A stretch of DNA of 64,000 bases from Colwellia maritima (GCF_022669015.1 NZ_JAKKSL010000001.1:1966059-2030058), one strand, 5' to 3'. Positions 10,328 to 24,060 are shown, counted from the stretch's first letter. Numbers and translations are program-made. Notes: generated from the sequence alone by a model not told the origin.

Positions 10328-11445
10328 TTAAGTATGAAAGCGTCGATGTGTGCCTACTGCCATTAGCATGCCAAATCCTGCGAGTAATGTCACCATTGAT
10401 GTTCCACCATAACTCACTAAAGGTAGAGGCACACCAACTACAGGTAATAAACCAGATACCATACCGATATTTACAAAAACATAAACGAAGAAGGTTAAGG
10501 TAATACTTCCTGCGAGTAATTTGGTGAAGGCATGTTGTGCATTGACTGCTATAAATAAACCTCGCATTACAATAAATAAATAAACGGCAAGTAAAATACT
10601 CACACCAATTAAGCCAAATTCTTCACTAAAAACAGCAAAAATAAAATCTGTATGTCGCTCAGGTAAAAACTCAAGTTGTGATTGTGTTCCTTGCAACCAA
10701 CCTTTACCGTCAATTCCTCCTGAGCCAATAGCTATTTTTGATTGAATTATATGATAACCGGAGCCAAGCGGATCTTGTTCAGGATTTAAAAAAGTCATAA
10801 CGCGTTGTCTTTGATAGTCTTTCATCAAAAACATCCATAAAATTGGGGCGAAGGCTGACGCTAAGCCAACACAAATACCAATGAGTTTCCAACTAGCTCC
10901 GGAAGAAGAAATATTACGAATATTCCTGAACTGGCAATCAGTAATGAGGTACCTAAATCAGGTTGTTTAGCAATAAGTAAGGTTGGAACTAATAATAAAA
11001 TAAAAGCAAAAATGATGGTGGATAACTTTACAGGTAAGCTGCTTTGGCTAACAAACCAAGCAATCATAATAGGTACAATTAATTTCATGACTTCAGAGGG
11101 TTGAAATTTCATAAAGCCTAAATCTAACCAACGTTGGGCGCCTTTACCAATATGACCAAAAAGCAATACCGCAACCAACATTAATATGCCTAATACAAAC
11201 ACAGGAACGGCCCATTTTCGATAGGATAACGGCGGGATTTGGGCAATTGCCACCATGACAACAAGTGCGATACCTAACCGAACAGCCTGACGATAAACAA
11301 TATCCAAGTTTTGACCACCAAGACTATAAACAATGAATAAACCAAGTGCCATGAGTGATAAAATACCAAGCAATAAGGGTAAATCAATGTGCAATTTTTG
11401 CCAAAGGCTACGAACTTGTTGTTGATCTTGGCCTCTGTTGCTCAT
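10328..11445 (-). CDS. rodA: Rod-shape peptidoglycan glycosyltransferase RodA (one frameshift)
   Basis: The SEDS-family polymerase of the elongasome, working with PBP2 in the inner membrane. Many hydrophobic helices are visible, with the conserved segments [48 protein letters not shown] and [10 protein letters not shown]. The frame breaks near 10903, where one T of a TTT run seems lost on the coding strand; restoring it gives [12 protein letters not shown]. Full length is about 372 residues. The mrdA stop overlaps the rodA ATG (TAATG at 11445), so the two are translationally coupled. RodA is normally essential for rod shape, so the break is likely a sequence error. Confidence 0.93.
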
Positions 11446-13451
11446 TATTCTGCCTCAATATTTGTAGTAACTGTATTATTTGTAAGTTGATTTTCTGTAA
11501 GGCGATCATGTGTAGTGTGATAATGTTGCTCTACGTTACCGTCGTTTGAACTACTTTCCCCCACACTAGAACTAATAACTCTGTTACCAAAATATTGATC
11601 CATAATTTGTCTCGCAACAGGTCCGGCGTTTGTTCCACCACCACCTTTTGATACGTTTTCTATTGCCACTGCAACGACAATTTCAGGTGCATTAAATGGG
11701 GCAAAAGCGATAAACATGGCATTATCACGTTTATTTTCTTGCGTGTTTTTTGCATCATATTTTTCATCTTGTTTGATACGAGCAACTTGAGCTGAGCCTG
11801 TTTTACCTGCCGCGTCATACGTTGAACCTTTAAATGGCGTATGGGCTGTTGCTCCTACATGTTGTACCGTGTTATGCATGGCATTAAGTACTAAATCCCA
11901 GTTCTCCTCTTGATTTAAGACTAACGGGGCTTGTTCTTCATAGACAATTTCTTCTGCCTCTTCTTGGCCTTCGTTTGTTGACGGCGACATCATTGATTTT
12001 AACAAGTGGGGTACTTTGCGTTTACCATGATTAACTAACGTCGTTAGCGCTTGAGTTAACTGTAACGGTGTTACTGTCCAATAACTTTGTCCTATGCCAA
12101 CGGATAAGGTTTCTCCAGTGTACCAAGACTTGTTATAACGAGCGCGTTTCCATTCAACGCTAGGCATTATAGCCTTACTTTCTTCATGTATATCAATACC
12201 AGTGTAATCGCCAAAACCAAACCGTTCCATCATGGTGCTGATTTTGGTTATGCCAAGTTTAAATGCTAAATCGAAGAAATAGATATTACAAGACTGTTCA
12301 ATGGCTTTATTTAAATTAACTTGACCATGACCCCATTTTTTCCAATCTCGATACTTATTAGGTAATCCATCGAGTTGATACCAACCTGGATCCCAGATTT
12401 TTGTTTCCGGGGTAATTACTTTTTCTTCTAAACCCGTTATGGCTAAAAAAGGTTTTACCGTAGAGGCCGGGGGATACCCCTGAACCGTTCTATTAATGAG
12501 CGGTAAATCTTTTGAGTTACGTATTTTTTGCCAGTTTTTGTTACTAATGCCGTGAACAAATAAATTACCATCGTAACTTGGATTTGAATACATAGCTAAC
12601 ACGCCACCTGTGCGAGGGTCCATTGCTACTACAGCGCCACGTTTTCCTGAAAGGGCTCGTTTGGCGATCATCTGCAATTCTATGTCTATGGTTAAGGTGA
12701 GATCTTTACCTGCCACTGGCGGTGTGTAATCGAGTGTTCGAACAATTCTACCTTGATTATTAATTTCAACTTCTTGATGGCCTATAGTGCCATGTAAAAT
12801 GTCTTCGTAATATTTTTCAATACCTAGTTTCCCAATGTCATGGGTTGCTGCGTAGTTTTCAGATTTTCCATCAAATTCTAGTTTGTTTGCATCTTTTCGG
12901 TTAATACGAGCAACATAGCCTAGTGTGTGTGTGGTTAGTTTGCCAAAAGGATAATAACGCTTTAAACGTGCATCAACAAAAATGCCTGGAAATTTATGTT
13001 GGTTAACGGAAAATAATGCGACTTGTTGTTCGCTTAAACGAGGATGTAATTCAATTTGTTTAAAACGGCGTTTACGTTTTACTGAATTAAAAAATTTCTC
13101 TTGCATGTCAGCACTTATGTCGAGTAAATCACTAACGTTAGCAATACTGTTTTTCAAATTTTCAGCTTGTTCTGGAATAACAGCTAGGCTGTAAACTGGT
13201 TTATTGTCGGCAAGAATGACGCCGTTACGATCATAAATAAGACCACGGTTTGGAGCTACGGGTAATAGTTTAATTCGGTTTGAATTAGATCGTGTTTGAT
13301 ATTTTTCATAGGAGGCTATTTGCAGTGAATAGAGGTTACTAAATAACACGAGTACAAGTACGAGTACGCCTACGAATGTTATAAAAGTCCGACGAGCAAA
13401 TAAATTAGCCTCTGCACTATGGTTGCGAATGATAACGCGACGAGCAGCCAC
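11445..13451 (-). CDS. mrdA: Penicillin-binding protein 2, elongation transpeptidase
   Basis: The peptidoglycan DD-transpeptidase of lateral wall growth and partner of RodA. The 668-residue protein has one N-terminal membrane helix (residues 22-44), the pedestal domain with NRGLIYDRNGVILADN, the active site STVK at 330-333, and KTG in AAGKTGSAQVAR. The tail beyond the transpeptidase domain is low-complexity and Asn/Glu/Thr-rich. The start is a GTG at 13451 because an in-frame TAA lies three codons upstream. That GTG overlaps the stop of a 33-codon minigene (TAGTG) that duplicates this gene's own N-terminus, so initiation may be coupled to it. Confidence 0.95.
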   Translation of the reverse strand: MAARRVIIRNHSAEANLFARRTFITFVGVLVLVLVLFSNLYSLQIASYEKYQTRSNSNRIKLLPVAPNRGLIYDRNGVILADNKPVYSLAVIPEQAENLKNSIANVSDLLDISADMQEKFFNSVKRKRRFKQIELHPRLSEQQVALFSVNQHKFPGIFVDARLKRYYPFGKLTTHTLGYVARINRKDANKLEFDGKSENYAATHDIGKLGIEKYYEDILHGTIGHQEVEINNQGRIVRTLDYTPPVAGKDLTLTIDIELQMIAKRALSGKRGAVVAMDPRTGGVLAMYSNPSYDGNLFVHGISNKNWQKIRNSKDLPLINRTVQGYPPASTVKPFLAITGLEEKVITPETKIWDPGWYQLDGLPNKYRDWKKWGHGQVNLNKAIEQSCNIYFFDLAFKLGITKISTMMERFGFGDYTGIDIHEESKAIMPSVEWKRARYNKSWYTGETLSVGIGQSYWTVTPLQLTQALTTLVNHGKRKVPHLLKSMMSPSTNEGQEEAEEIVYEEQAPLVLNQEENWDLVLNAMHNTVQHVGATAHTPFKGSTYDAAGKTGSAQVARIKQDEKYDAKNTQENKRDNAMFIAFAPFNAPEIVVAVAIENVSKGGGGTNAGPVARQIMDQYFGNRVISSSVGESSSNDGNVEQHYHTTHDRLTENQLTNNTVTTNIEAE

Positions 13452-13452
13452 T
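13395..13452. repeat. Direct repeat copy 1 (inside mrdA 5' end)
   Basis: These 58 bases match positions 13487-13553 after allowing a nine-base insertion in the second copy. The shared ends are AGCAAATAAATTAGC and CGCGACGAGCAGCCACT. This copy encodes residues 1-19 of PBP2. Confidence 0.85.
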
Positions 13453-13552
13453 ACAAGTTAACCTTTGTAACTAAAAGTTTTATCATAGCAAATAAATTAG
13501 CTTCTGCACTCAGACAATGAAGGTTACGAGTGATCACGCGACGAGCAGCCAC
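13451..13552 (-). CDS. 33-codon minigene duplicating the PBP2 N-terminus
   Basis: A GTG-started frame sits three bases after the rlmH stop and ends in a TAG that shares its G with the mrdA GTG. Its first 22 codons copy the start of PBP2: MAARRVITRN ... SAEANLFA versus MAARRVIIRNH-SAEANLFA in mrdA, with a three-codon insertion that keeps the frame. After that it diverges (MIKLLVTKVNL). It looks like a tandem duplication of the mrdA 5' end placed exactly where mrdA would have followed rlmH. Whether it is translated is unknown; the overlap suggests a coupling or attenuating role for PBP2 synthesis, or simply a remnant. Confidence 0.55.
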   Translation of the reverse strand: MAARRVITRNLHCLSAEANLFAMIKLLVTKVNL

Positions 13553-13553
13553 T
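13487..13553. repeat. Direct repeat copy 2 (minigene before mrdA)
   Basis: The 67-base partner of positions 13395-13452. It differs by point changes and a nine-base, frame-preserving insertion. It starts one or two bases from the rlmH stop region and forms most of the minigene. Confidence 0.85.
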
Positions 13554-13555
13554 GT

Positions 13556-14026
13556 TTATTCTCTATGATAAGGGTGGTTGTTATTAACACTCCACGCACG
13601 ATATAAGCTTTCAGCAACGAGTACTCGCACCATAGGGTGTGGTAACGTTAGTGGTGATAAAGACCACTTTTGTTCACTAGCAGCTATACATGCAGGGGAT
13701 AAACCTTCTGGACCACCAATGAGTAAGGCTACATCACGGCCATCAAATTGCCAACGTTCAAGTTGGAGGGCAAGCTGAGGTGTATCCCAAGGTTTGCCTT
13801 CTACTTCTAACGTGACAATTCTATTTCCTTTAGGAATAGCATTGAGTAATTGTTCACCTTCTTTATCTAATATTCGCGTTATATCTGCATTTTTCCCACG
13901 CTTACCTGCTGAAATTTCTATCAACTCAAATGATAAATCACGAGGAAATCGTCGAGAGTATTCATTAAAGCCTTGGGTCACCCAAGCAGGCATTTTAGTG
14001 CCAACGGCATATAACGTAAGTTTCAT
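13556..14026 (-). CDS. rlmH: 23S rRNA pseudouridine-1915 N3-methyltransferase
   Basis: A SPOUT-class methyltransferase that methylates pseudouridine 1915 in helix 69 of 23S rRNA on the 70S ribosome, using S-adenosylmethionine. The 156-residue protein is the usual length. It shows the N-terminal [12 protein letters not shown], the SAM-binding knot [11 protein letters not shown] and the C-terminal [11 protein letters not shown] segment followed by LYRAW and HPYHRE, all diagnostic. It lies 141 bases after rsfS and immediately before the minigene and mrdA, as in other gammaproteobacteria. Confidence 0.96.
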   Translation of the reverse strand: MKLTLYAVGTKMPAWVTQGFNEYSRRFPRDLSFELIEISAGKRGKNADITRILDKEGEQLLNAIPKGNRIVTLEVEGKPWDTPQLALQLERWQFDGRDVALLIGGPEGLSPACIAASEQKWSLSPLTLPHPMVRVLVAESLYRAWSVNNNHPYHRE

Positions 14027-14167
14027 AAAGTTCGCAATAATAATTATTAAAGGTTATCACCTAGGAAAAATGATTAGCGCAAGGCAGTTGACAGGGAATT
14101 GCCCGCTGTTACACGTGGATCAATGTTGCAACAGTGCTTATTTGTTTAATAAGCTAACTAGTGGCAA

Positions 14168-14491
14168 CTAGTCTTCAGCCCATAATTGTTCAAGATTATA
14201 TTTATCACGTTGTTCATCAGTCATTACATGAACAATAATATCGCCTAAATCGACTAATGCCCATTCACCAACATCATTTCCTTCCATACCACGAGGTTCA
14301 GCACCGGCAGCACGACATTCAATTGCAACCGATTGTGCAATAGATTTTACGTGGCGGTTTGAGTTACCCGAACAGATAATCATATAATCAGCAAAACTAG
14401 CTTTGTTGGTAATGTGAAGTGGAATTATATCTCTACCCTTCATATCTTCAAGTTTTTCAATAACAAATGTTTTAAGTTCTTCAGTTTGCAA
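14168..14491 (-). CDS. rsfS: Ribosomal silencing factor RsfS
   Basis: Binds ribosomal protein uL14 on the 50S subunit and blocks joining with 30S under nutrient limitation. The 107-residue protein has the family signature: KGRDIIPLHI, SFADYMIICSGNSNRHVKSIAQSV, GMEGNDVGEWALVDLGDIIVHVMT and the C-terminal YNLEQLW. It lies between nadD and rlmH on the minus strand, the conserved arrangement, and reads intact. Confidence 0.96.
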   Translation of the reverse strand: MQTEELKTFVIEKLEDMKGRDIIPLHITNKASFADYMIICSGNSNRHVKSIAQSVAIECRAAGAEPRGMEGNDVGEWALVDLGDIIVHVMTDEQRDKYNLEQLWAED

Positions 14492-14619
14492 AGTGTTCTT
14501 CCTAGTGTCAGGTTTATTGTTTTACTCGGGAATAAGTCACCGAAAAATGTCGTAGCAATGTACGACTCACAATTAAATTATGTATAAGCGGGTAATAATA
14601 ACACTTTTTGTCGGTGCCG

Positions 14620-15302
<683 letters not shown>

Positions 15303-15311
15303 TTACCTTGG

Positions 15312-16373
15312 TTAACTGTATTCGTAGTTAAGTGAAAAATGTTGCATGGTTTCGCCATGATAAAGTGTCACACAAAGATCGGCCAATAAAATATAAGCAT
15401 TAAATTCACTGTTAGTTTTACTGAGTAAATCTATGTCGGCTAGTCGTGACATTGCACGTTTAACATTGTTAAGGCTTATATGGGTAAGGGCATGTTGATA
15501 TAACGGTTTACGTTTATCCCAGATGCGATATTCTTTATAAATATCATTGAGTGTTTTACCCTGTGTTATTTTGTCTAGCATGGCATATAGCTGATTAATT
15601 TCTTTGTGGAATATCCAAATTGCTTGTCCTGGCGCGATGCCTTCCTGTTGTATTTGATCTAACATCGCGATACATTTTTTACAATTCCCCATCAATAACG
15701 CATCAATAATTTGAAAGGGATTGAATTTCGCTTGTTTGATTACTAATTGTTCAGCGGCTTGTAAACTGATTAGCTGATTCTGAGGAAATAGCAAAGACAG
15801 CTTTTGTAGCTCTTGCGCTAAAGCGGGTAGGTTACCTTCGAACAGTTCTATTAATAATAAGGATAACTCGGGTGCTAGGTTCACATTGAAGTATCTGGCT
15901 TGGCTTTGTAGCCAACGAGGTAAGGCTTGAATATCAATGTCGTATATAGGCACATAGCAACCAAGTTGCGTTAAGGTTTTAAACCATTTTCTGTTAGCAC
16001 TTGGGCCATCGAGTTTAGGACCATGAAATATAAAAATCACATCCTGAAGTGTGGCATTTTTCTCTATCACTTCACTTAAGGCTAGTAAGGCTTTGTTACC
16101 ACTATCGCCTATTTTTATCGTGGTAAATTCAACCTCGATAATACGCTGACTAGCAAATAAACTCATAGACTGATATTCATCCATTAATTGTTGCCAATCA
16201 AATTTATTGTCGCTACTAAAACGGATGATTTCGCTAAAACCGTGTTGTTGAGCATGGTTTTTTATTTGGGCTAAACTATCATTTTTTTGCCATGGTTCAT
16301 CACCAAATACTAGCCAAACAGGTTTAAAGCCTTGCGACAACGTTTGCTGTAGTTTGTTATGGTAAATCTTCAT
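15312..16373 (-). CDS. holA: DNA polymerase III delta subunit
   Basis: The clamp-loader subunit that contacts and opens the beta sliding clamp. Length is 353 residues against about 343 in E. coli. The N-terminal AAA+-like domain reads PVWLVFGDEPWQKNDSLAQI, and the central ELFEGNLPALAQELQKLSLL segment, followed by FQIIDALLMGNCKKCIAMLDQ, is typical of HolA. It sits between lptE and nadD in the conserved order and reads intact. Confidence 0.94.
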   Translation of the reverse strand: MKIYHNKLQQTLSQGFKPVWLVFGDEPWQKNDSLAQIKNHAQQHGFSEIIRFSSDNKFDWQQLMDEYQSMSLFASQRIIEVEFTTIKIGDSGNKALLALSEVIEKNATLQDVIFIFHGPKLDGPSANRKWFKTLTQLGCYVPIYDIDIQALPRWLQSQARYFNVNLAPELSLLLIELFEGNLPALAQELQKLSLLFPQNQLISLQAAEQLVIKQAKFNPFQIIDALLMGNCKKCIAMLDQIQQEGIAPGQAIWIFHKEINQLYAMLDKITQGKTLNDIYKEYRIWDKRKPLYQHALTHISLNNVKRAMSRLADIDLLSKTNSEFNAYILLADLCVTLYHGETMQHFSLNYEYS

Positions 16374-16409
16374 GGATGCCTTATGTTATGTAAATATAAA
16401 CAGTCAATT

Positions 16410-16958
16410 CTAGCGTTGGATCCTCGCCATATCGCGCAAAATTTTATCAGCAGCTGATTGTCTCATTTCACTGAGTAATAGCGACAATTCTCGAGATTTT
16501 GCCGGCGCTAGATTAGGATCATCTTGATAATCACGATTTAGTTCAAAACGAAAATTTTGTGGTTCTTCAATGGGGTCACCATCTTTAGCTGCAAAGCGTA
16601 ATTGGTAATTTACGGTGTAAATTAATTCATATTCCGCCACTTGCCCGTTTTCAAATACAGATAAGGTTCTTCTATCAAGTTGGTCTGACATTATACGTAG
16701 TTCAGGTGCTTGAGTATTTCTATGTTTTAGCACATTAACTTGATTGCGAGAAAGGTGTTGCTTAACTAACCGGGTTAACTCCCCATGAACATCACTGGAA
16801 CTCACGTACAAAGTTTGTAATTCATCACTAAGTAAATAATCACCGCGCAGGTGAAATCCGCAACCTCCTAACCGACTTGCTAGGAGTATAACGAGGTAAA
16901 TACGACGAGTTTGTCTCGTCGTATATAGCCTGGCACGGTGCTTTGACGATAAGCGCAT
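16410..16958 (-). CDS. lptE: LPS-assembly lipoprotein LptE
   Basis: An outer-membrane lipoprotein that plugs LptD and completes the lipopolysaccharide export machine. I place the start at the ATG at 16958, one base after the leuS stop (TAATATG), rather than at a TTG inside leuS. A basic N-terminus and a hydrophobic stretch end in the lipobox LGGC, followed by GFHLRGDYLLS, the hallmark start of mature LptE. The rest is the usual mixed alpha/beta domain of about 150 residues. It is co-directional with leuS and holA. Confidence 0.92.
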   Translation of the reverse strand: MRLSSKHRARLYTTRQTRRIYLVILLASRLGGCGFHLRGDYLLSDELQTLYVSSSDVHGELTRLVKQHLSRNQVNVLKHRNTQAPELRIMSDQLDRRTLSVFENGQVAEYELIYTVNYQLRFAAKDGDPIEEPQNFRFELNRDYQDDPNLAPAKSRELSLLLSEMRQSAADKILRDMARIQR

Positions 16959-16959
16959 A

Positions 16960-19632
<2,673 letters not shown>

Positions 19633-19726
19633 TTATGATAAGAACAGTATAAAATGCTTAATACACTTGAGTTTAAATTATCGCGATAGAATACCTTATC
19701 TGGCTAGTTAACAACAAGCTTAATTG

Positions 19727-19758
19727 GTAATTTTGTCTATACTATTAGTCAAAATTAC
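19727..19758. promoter_or_regulatory. Inverted repeat in the leuS-ybeL divergent region
   Basis: GTAATTTTGTCTA and TAGTCAAAATTAC form a 13-base inverted repeat with one mismatch around TACTAT. It lies about 25 bases before the ybeL start and contains a TATACT sequence that could be a -10 element. It could act as an operator or as a transcript hairpin. Confidence 0.4.
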
Positions 19759-19782
19759 AAACAAAAAGAACAGGAATGTGCT

Positions 19783-20268
19783 ATGACAAATGAAAAAAAT
19801 TATCTTGTGCAAATATATCAAGATCTCAGTAACTGGCTTGATGAAGCAAAAGAGCTGCAAAAACCGAAAGTGGTGGAACTACTCAAACAGGCGAAACTTT
19901 ATGCTAAAGCTGCTGAAGAATTGTCGGAAGAAAAAGTAAACCAATTTACGGATAATTTAAAGTATGATTTACATGATTTTTATCAACAAAATCAATCGCA
20001 AGCAAAAAATTCAACGTATTTAGGTTTACTAGAAGAAACGTTATGGTCAAATCTTGCTCAGTTAACCGATAAATCGCAAGTTGAATGGGCCGAATTAGTG
20101 GAAGATTTTGAGCATGATGGCATATATAACACTGGCGATATTATTGGTTTTGGTGAGTTGGTTTGTCTCCAATGTAATGAAAAGCTTCATATTATGCATA
20201 TGGGTGAAGTGCCTGAATGTGCAAACTGTGGCGGTACAAGTTTTAGTCGTTTACCCCTAGATCCCTAA
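19783..20268 (+). CDS. ybeL: Zinc-ribbon protein, YbeL/DUF1451 family
   Basis: A cytoplasmic protein of unknown function. The 161-residue sequence has a charged helical N-terminal two thirds and a C-terminal zinc ribbon with CLQCNEKL and CANCGGTSF (two CxxC pairs, about residues 128-153). Divergent placement next to leuS matches ybeL in E. coli. The ATG at 19783 is preceded by AGGA. It reads intact. Confidence 0.85.
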   Translation: MTNEKNYLVQIYQDLSNWLDEAKELQKPKVVELLKQAKLYAKAAEELSEEKVNQFTDNLKYDLHDFYQQNQSQAKNSTYLGLLEETLWSNLAQLTDKSQVEWAELVEDFEHDGIYNTGDIIGFGELVCLQCNEKLHIMHMGEVPECANCGGTSFSRLPLDP

Positions 20269-20365
20269 CCTTGATTGAGTTTTTATATTGTGAGCAAAGC
20301 GGTTACCGAGTACAATATGGCAATCGCTTTCTCTATCTTAAAAAGCACATTTCTCAAGGACATGC

Positions 20366-22759
20366 ATGACCACGACACCTGCTTTGCAATGTAAACTTAC
20401 TGCAGCACAACTTAGCGCAACTTTATCAGCAGCGCTTTTTTCTCAAAAAACTCCCTCAAGTGAAATAGAACAAACCTTTGTAGGACATGAACGCGCTAAA
20501 GAAGCGTTAGATTTTGGTCTATCAATGTCATCAGTAGGGTTTAATGTGTTTGCCATGGGTGAGCACGGAACGGGAAGACAAACCCTAATTCAGCAATTGC
20601 TAACCAAATTAGCAAAACAACAACCAACACCTACTGAATGGTGTTACATCAATAATTTTGATGAAACCCATGCGCCCTATAAACTTTATGTAAATCCGGG
20701 GGATGGTAAGCAACTTTTATCGCGCATGAATAAATTTATTGATGAGCTGATGGATTTGTTTCCTGAAATTTTTGACAACCCTGGTTTTCAAAGACAGAAA
20801 TCTGCGATTGATCGTGCTTTCAACAAAAAATATGATGACGCTATTTCAGAAGTTGAAAAAATAGCCTTAAAAAATAATGTCTCGTTATTTGAAGAAAATG
20901 GTGAGGTTGGCTTTTCTCCTTTAGTTGATGGGAAACCATTAAACGATAAAGAGTTTGCTAATATTAATGAAGCCGATAGAGCAACGTTTTATCAATTGTT
21001 GGCAGAACTTGAAGTGGTGCTTGCAGAGCAATTACTTGAACTACCTTTATGGAAACGTGAGTCTTCTGATTTATTGCGAAAATTGAAAAATGAAACGGCA
21101 GCGCAAGCGATAAAACCTTATTTAACAGAGTTAGAGCAAGAGTTTAGTGAAAATGCAGGTATTTTAAAATATCTCAGTAAAGTCAGTAATCATGTTGTTG
21201 ATGTTTCATTAGAGATTTTGGTTAATGACGAAGATGATGCACCAAATGATAAAGAATTACGTAAGCTGTTAGTTGAGCGGTTTTTACCTAATTTATTGGT
21301 CGCACGCAGCATTGATGAAGGTGCTCCCGTTGTTTACGAGCAAAATCCAACCTATCAGAATTTATTTGGCCATGTTGACTTTTCTAGCTTTCAAGGCAGT
21401 ACTTACACGAGTTATCGATTAATCCGCCCAGGTGCTCTACACAAAGCAAACGGTGGCTATTTGTTACTTGATGCGGATAAATTATTGACACAACCATTAG
21501 TGTGGTCACGGTTAAAGCTCGCGTTAAAAACAAGGCAAATCACCATAGAAAATCCTTACTCTGAGCTAAGTCAGCCGGGCGCTTACAGCTTACAACCTGA
21601 AAAAATACCACTGCAAGTTAAAGTGATTTTATTAGGGGATGCTGAAATTTATTACACCCTACAAGATTATGATCAAGAATTTACCGAACTATTTCGAGTG
21701 CTTGGCTGATTTTGATCATTACTTAGATAAAAATGATGATAATTTAATCGCGTTTGGTAATTTAATTCGACAACGTGCCTATCGACATAATTATCCCGCT
21801 ATTGATGATGAAGCGGTGCTTGAATTGGTTCGTTATGCATTAAGAAGAGCAGAACATCAAAATAAAATCTCTGCCAATATTGTACAGGTTAATGATTTAT
21901 TAGATGAAGCACATTATTGTTGGGAAAAAAATGGTAGCAAAGGTACTTTAACCGCAGAATATGTTGCCATGGCATTAGCCGCTAAAAAACGTCGTACCGG
22001 TAGACTAAGCGAAACCTGGCTTGATGAAATTAAAGAGCAACAAGTATTAATTAGTACTGAAGGTGAGTTTATTGGCAAAGTGAATGGCTTAACCGTATTA
22101 GAAATTGGTGATAGTGTGTTTGGTACACCACTCGAATTACAGCAACGGTTTATGCCGGAAGTGAAGGCGTTACGGATATTGAACGTGAGGTTGATTTAGG
22201 TAGATCTATTCATTCTAAAGGCGTGTTGTTATTAACGGGCTACTTAGGGCATAAATATGGTCAGAACTTCCCTGTCTCTATTTCTGCTAATATCGCGATA
22301 GAACAGTCTTATGGTCATATCGACGGAGATAGCGCCTCGATGGCTGAACTTTGTGCATTGATATCTGCAGTGACGTTATTACCAATAGATCAAAGTTTGG
22401 CGATTACTGGCTCAATAAATCAGCATGGTGAAGTTCAATCTATTGGCGGTGCCAATGAAAAAATTGAAGGCTTTTTTCAATTATGTAAAGACAAAGGCTT
22501 AACTGGAAAACAAGGGGTAATTATTCCCCAAACAAATGTTATTAACCTGATGCTAAACACTGAAGTCATTGAAGCGGTAGAACGTGGCGATTTTGCCATT
22601 TATGCCGTTGAATCTATTGACCAAGCACTAGAATTATTAATGGCAACCCCTGCCGGAACAATGAACAGTACAGGACGCTATCCTAAAAAATCTATTCATG
22701 GTTTAGCATTAGCTAAGTTGTCCCATTTTGCGCAAATGTTAGAGGGGGATGAGGAATAA
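20366..22759 (+). CDS. Lon-like ATP-dependent protease, LonH/YcbZ-type (two frameshifts)
   Basis: A predicted ATP-driven serine protease with an AAA module and a C-terminal Lon (S16) domain. The P-loop is an atypical GEHGTGRQT near residue 72, as in this AAA_32 family. GGYLLLDADKLL is the likely Walker B region. The protease Ser-Lys dyad is in DGDSASMAEL and, about 45 residues on, GANEKIEGFF. The frame breaks near 21703 (an extra G in CTTGGCTGAT) and near 22133; repairs give ELFRVLADFDHYL and RITATVYAG ... DIEREVDLG. Length is about 797 residues, the long form of the family. Substrates are not known from the sequence. Confidence 0.85.
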
Positions 22760-23142
22760 CATTTGCATTGATTTAACTGCTAATTAGATTGTGTTGATTT
22801 TTGACAAATAAGTATTTTGTTGTAAAAAAGGGACGAATTGTCATGGTATTAAAAATGGCAAACGTCTCTTTTTTTCTTTTTCTCGTTAGAGCCTTTCAAG
22901 GTTACCAAAGAACTCTTGTGATCAAATTTATTAATGGTGCCGGGTAGTTTGAATTTGTTAGTCATTTTGAACATTTTTTCGGGGTAGCCTGATAGGGTGT
23001 CTCCAATGCTTTAATCATTGCGATGCTACCGTAAATTGGTGTAGTGTTATAGCTATAACATCTCGTTTGCTATTAATGGCATGTACTTTTGTTATTTTAA
23101 CACTATTCAAAAGGTTTACTTTTTATTATAAATAGGAAAAGT
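22760..23142. promoter_or_regulatory. Non-coding region before the HDOD gene, with hairpin and palindrome
   Basis: No convincing gene is present. Near 22825-22880 an A-rich GGGACG and a CGTCTC followed by T residues form a loose, terminator-like pair after the protease gene. At 22983-23030 GGTAGC pairs with GCTACC, enclosing a second stem CAATG/CATTG. At 23045-23060 the 16-base sequence TGTTATAGCTATAACA is a perfect palindrome about 83 bases before the HDOD start, a plausible operator. Confidence 0.5.
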
Positions 23143-24043
23143 ATGTCAACAAGTATTTCAACTGCTTTTTATGATGCGTTATTTGATGTAACTAATATGG
23201 ATGCATCAATGAATATCCTAGAAGAAACCACGTTAGCAAACGTAAGACAAATTTTGAATGACCCTGAGCAACTCTCTAAGCATATACCACCTTTACCTGT
23301 TATTTTGCTTGAGTTGATAGAAACATTAAAAGATCAAAATGCCAACTTTTTGGATTTTATTAGAATTATTGAAAAAGATCGCCTTATCATTAACCGTATT
23401 AAAAATAGCGAATTCTGCCAAATATTCACGTAGTGAAGGCGGTATTCAGTCATTACAAAAAGCGGTTGGTATATTAGGAACGGTAGGTGTTGCTAATATA
23501 GCGACTACCGTTTTAATGAAGTCGTTAATGCCGCAAAGCCCTATTTATTTTAAAAAGTTTGGCCGCCAAATTTGGGAACATTCTCTACAATGCGCTTTTT
23601 TATGTCAAACGTTAGCGGCAAAGCATGAGCAAAATGAATTTGATGCGCATTTCCTTGGTTTAATTCATGATGTGGGTAAAATTATAATTTTCGGTGCGTT
23701 ATGTAATGCTCTGAGTAATGTACTGCCGGGAGAGTTACCTGGCAGTCTAGCGTTTAAACAGCTTATGTCTGAAATGTCATTAGATATTTCTTATTCCATT
23801 GTGAAAGAATGGAACCTGCCTAATGTGTATTGTGATGCTTTATTGGCGCAAAGTATGGGTAAATCAACACCTTTATCTTCTGTTTTATTTAAAGCGAATG
23901 TTATTAGCGAAATTTATATTTTATCTAAAAAGAATAAAATTACTGAAAATCAAATTGAAACAGTGTTAGCAAAAATAAAGGTGGATAAATCTATTTGGCT
24001 TAACTTTTTGGAAAATGCTGATGATTTCAACCTTGGTTCATAA
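23143..24043 (+). CDS. HDOD-domain signalling protein (one frameshift)
   Basis: A cytoplasmic HDOD-domain protein; such proteins act in signalling and regulation, usually without catalysis. The domain starts with HIPPLPVILLELIETL, continues through LKIANSAKYSR and ALGILGT-like VGILGTVGVANIA, and retains LGLIHDVGKIIIF. The frame breaks near 23380, where GATCGCC lies in the expected KDPALS segment. Restored length is about 300 residues. No output domain is fused to it. A perfect 16-base palindrome upstream may regulate it. The specific pathway is unknown. Confidence 0.8.
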
Positions 24044-24060
24044 GTATTTATAAATACCAT

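Noticed and set aside
22880-23030. Possible c-di-GMP (GEMM) riboswitch upstream of the HDOD gene
   Set aside because: There is a nested hairpin, but the conserved GEMM sequence blocks are not present.
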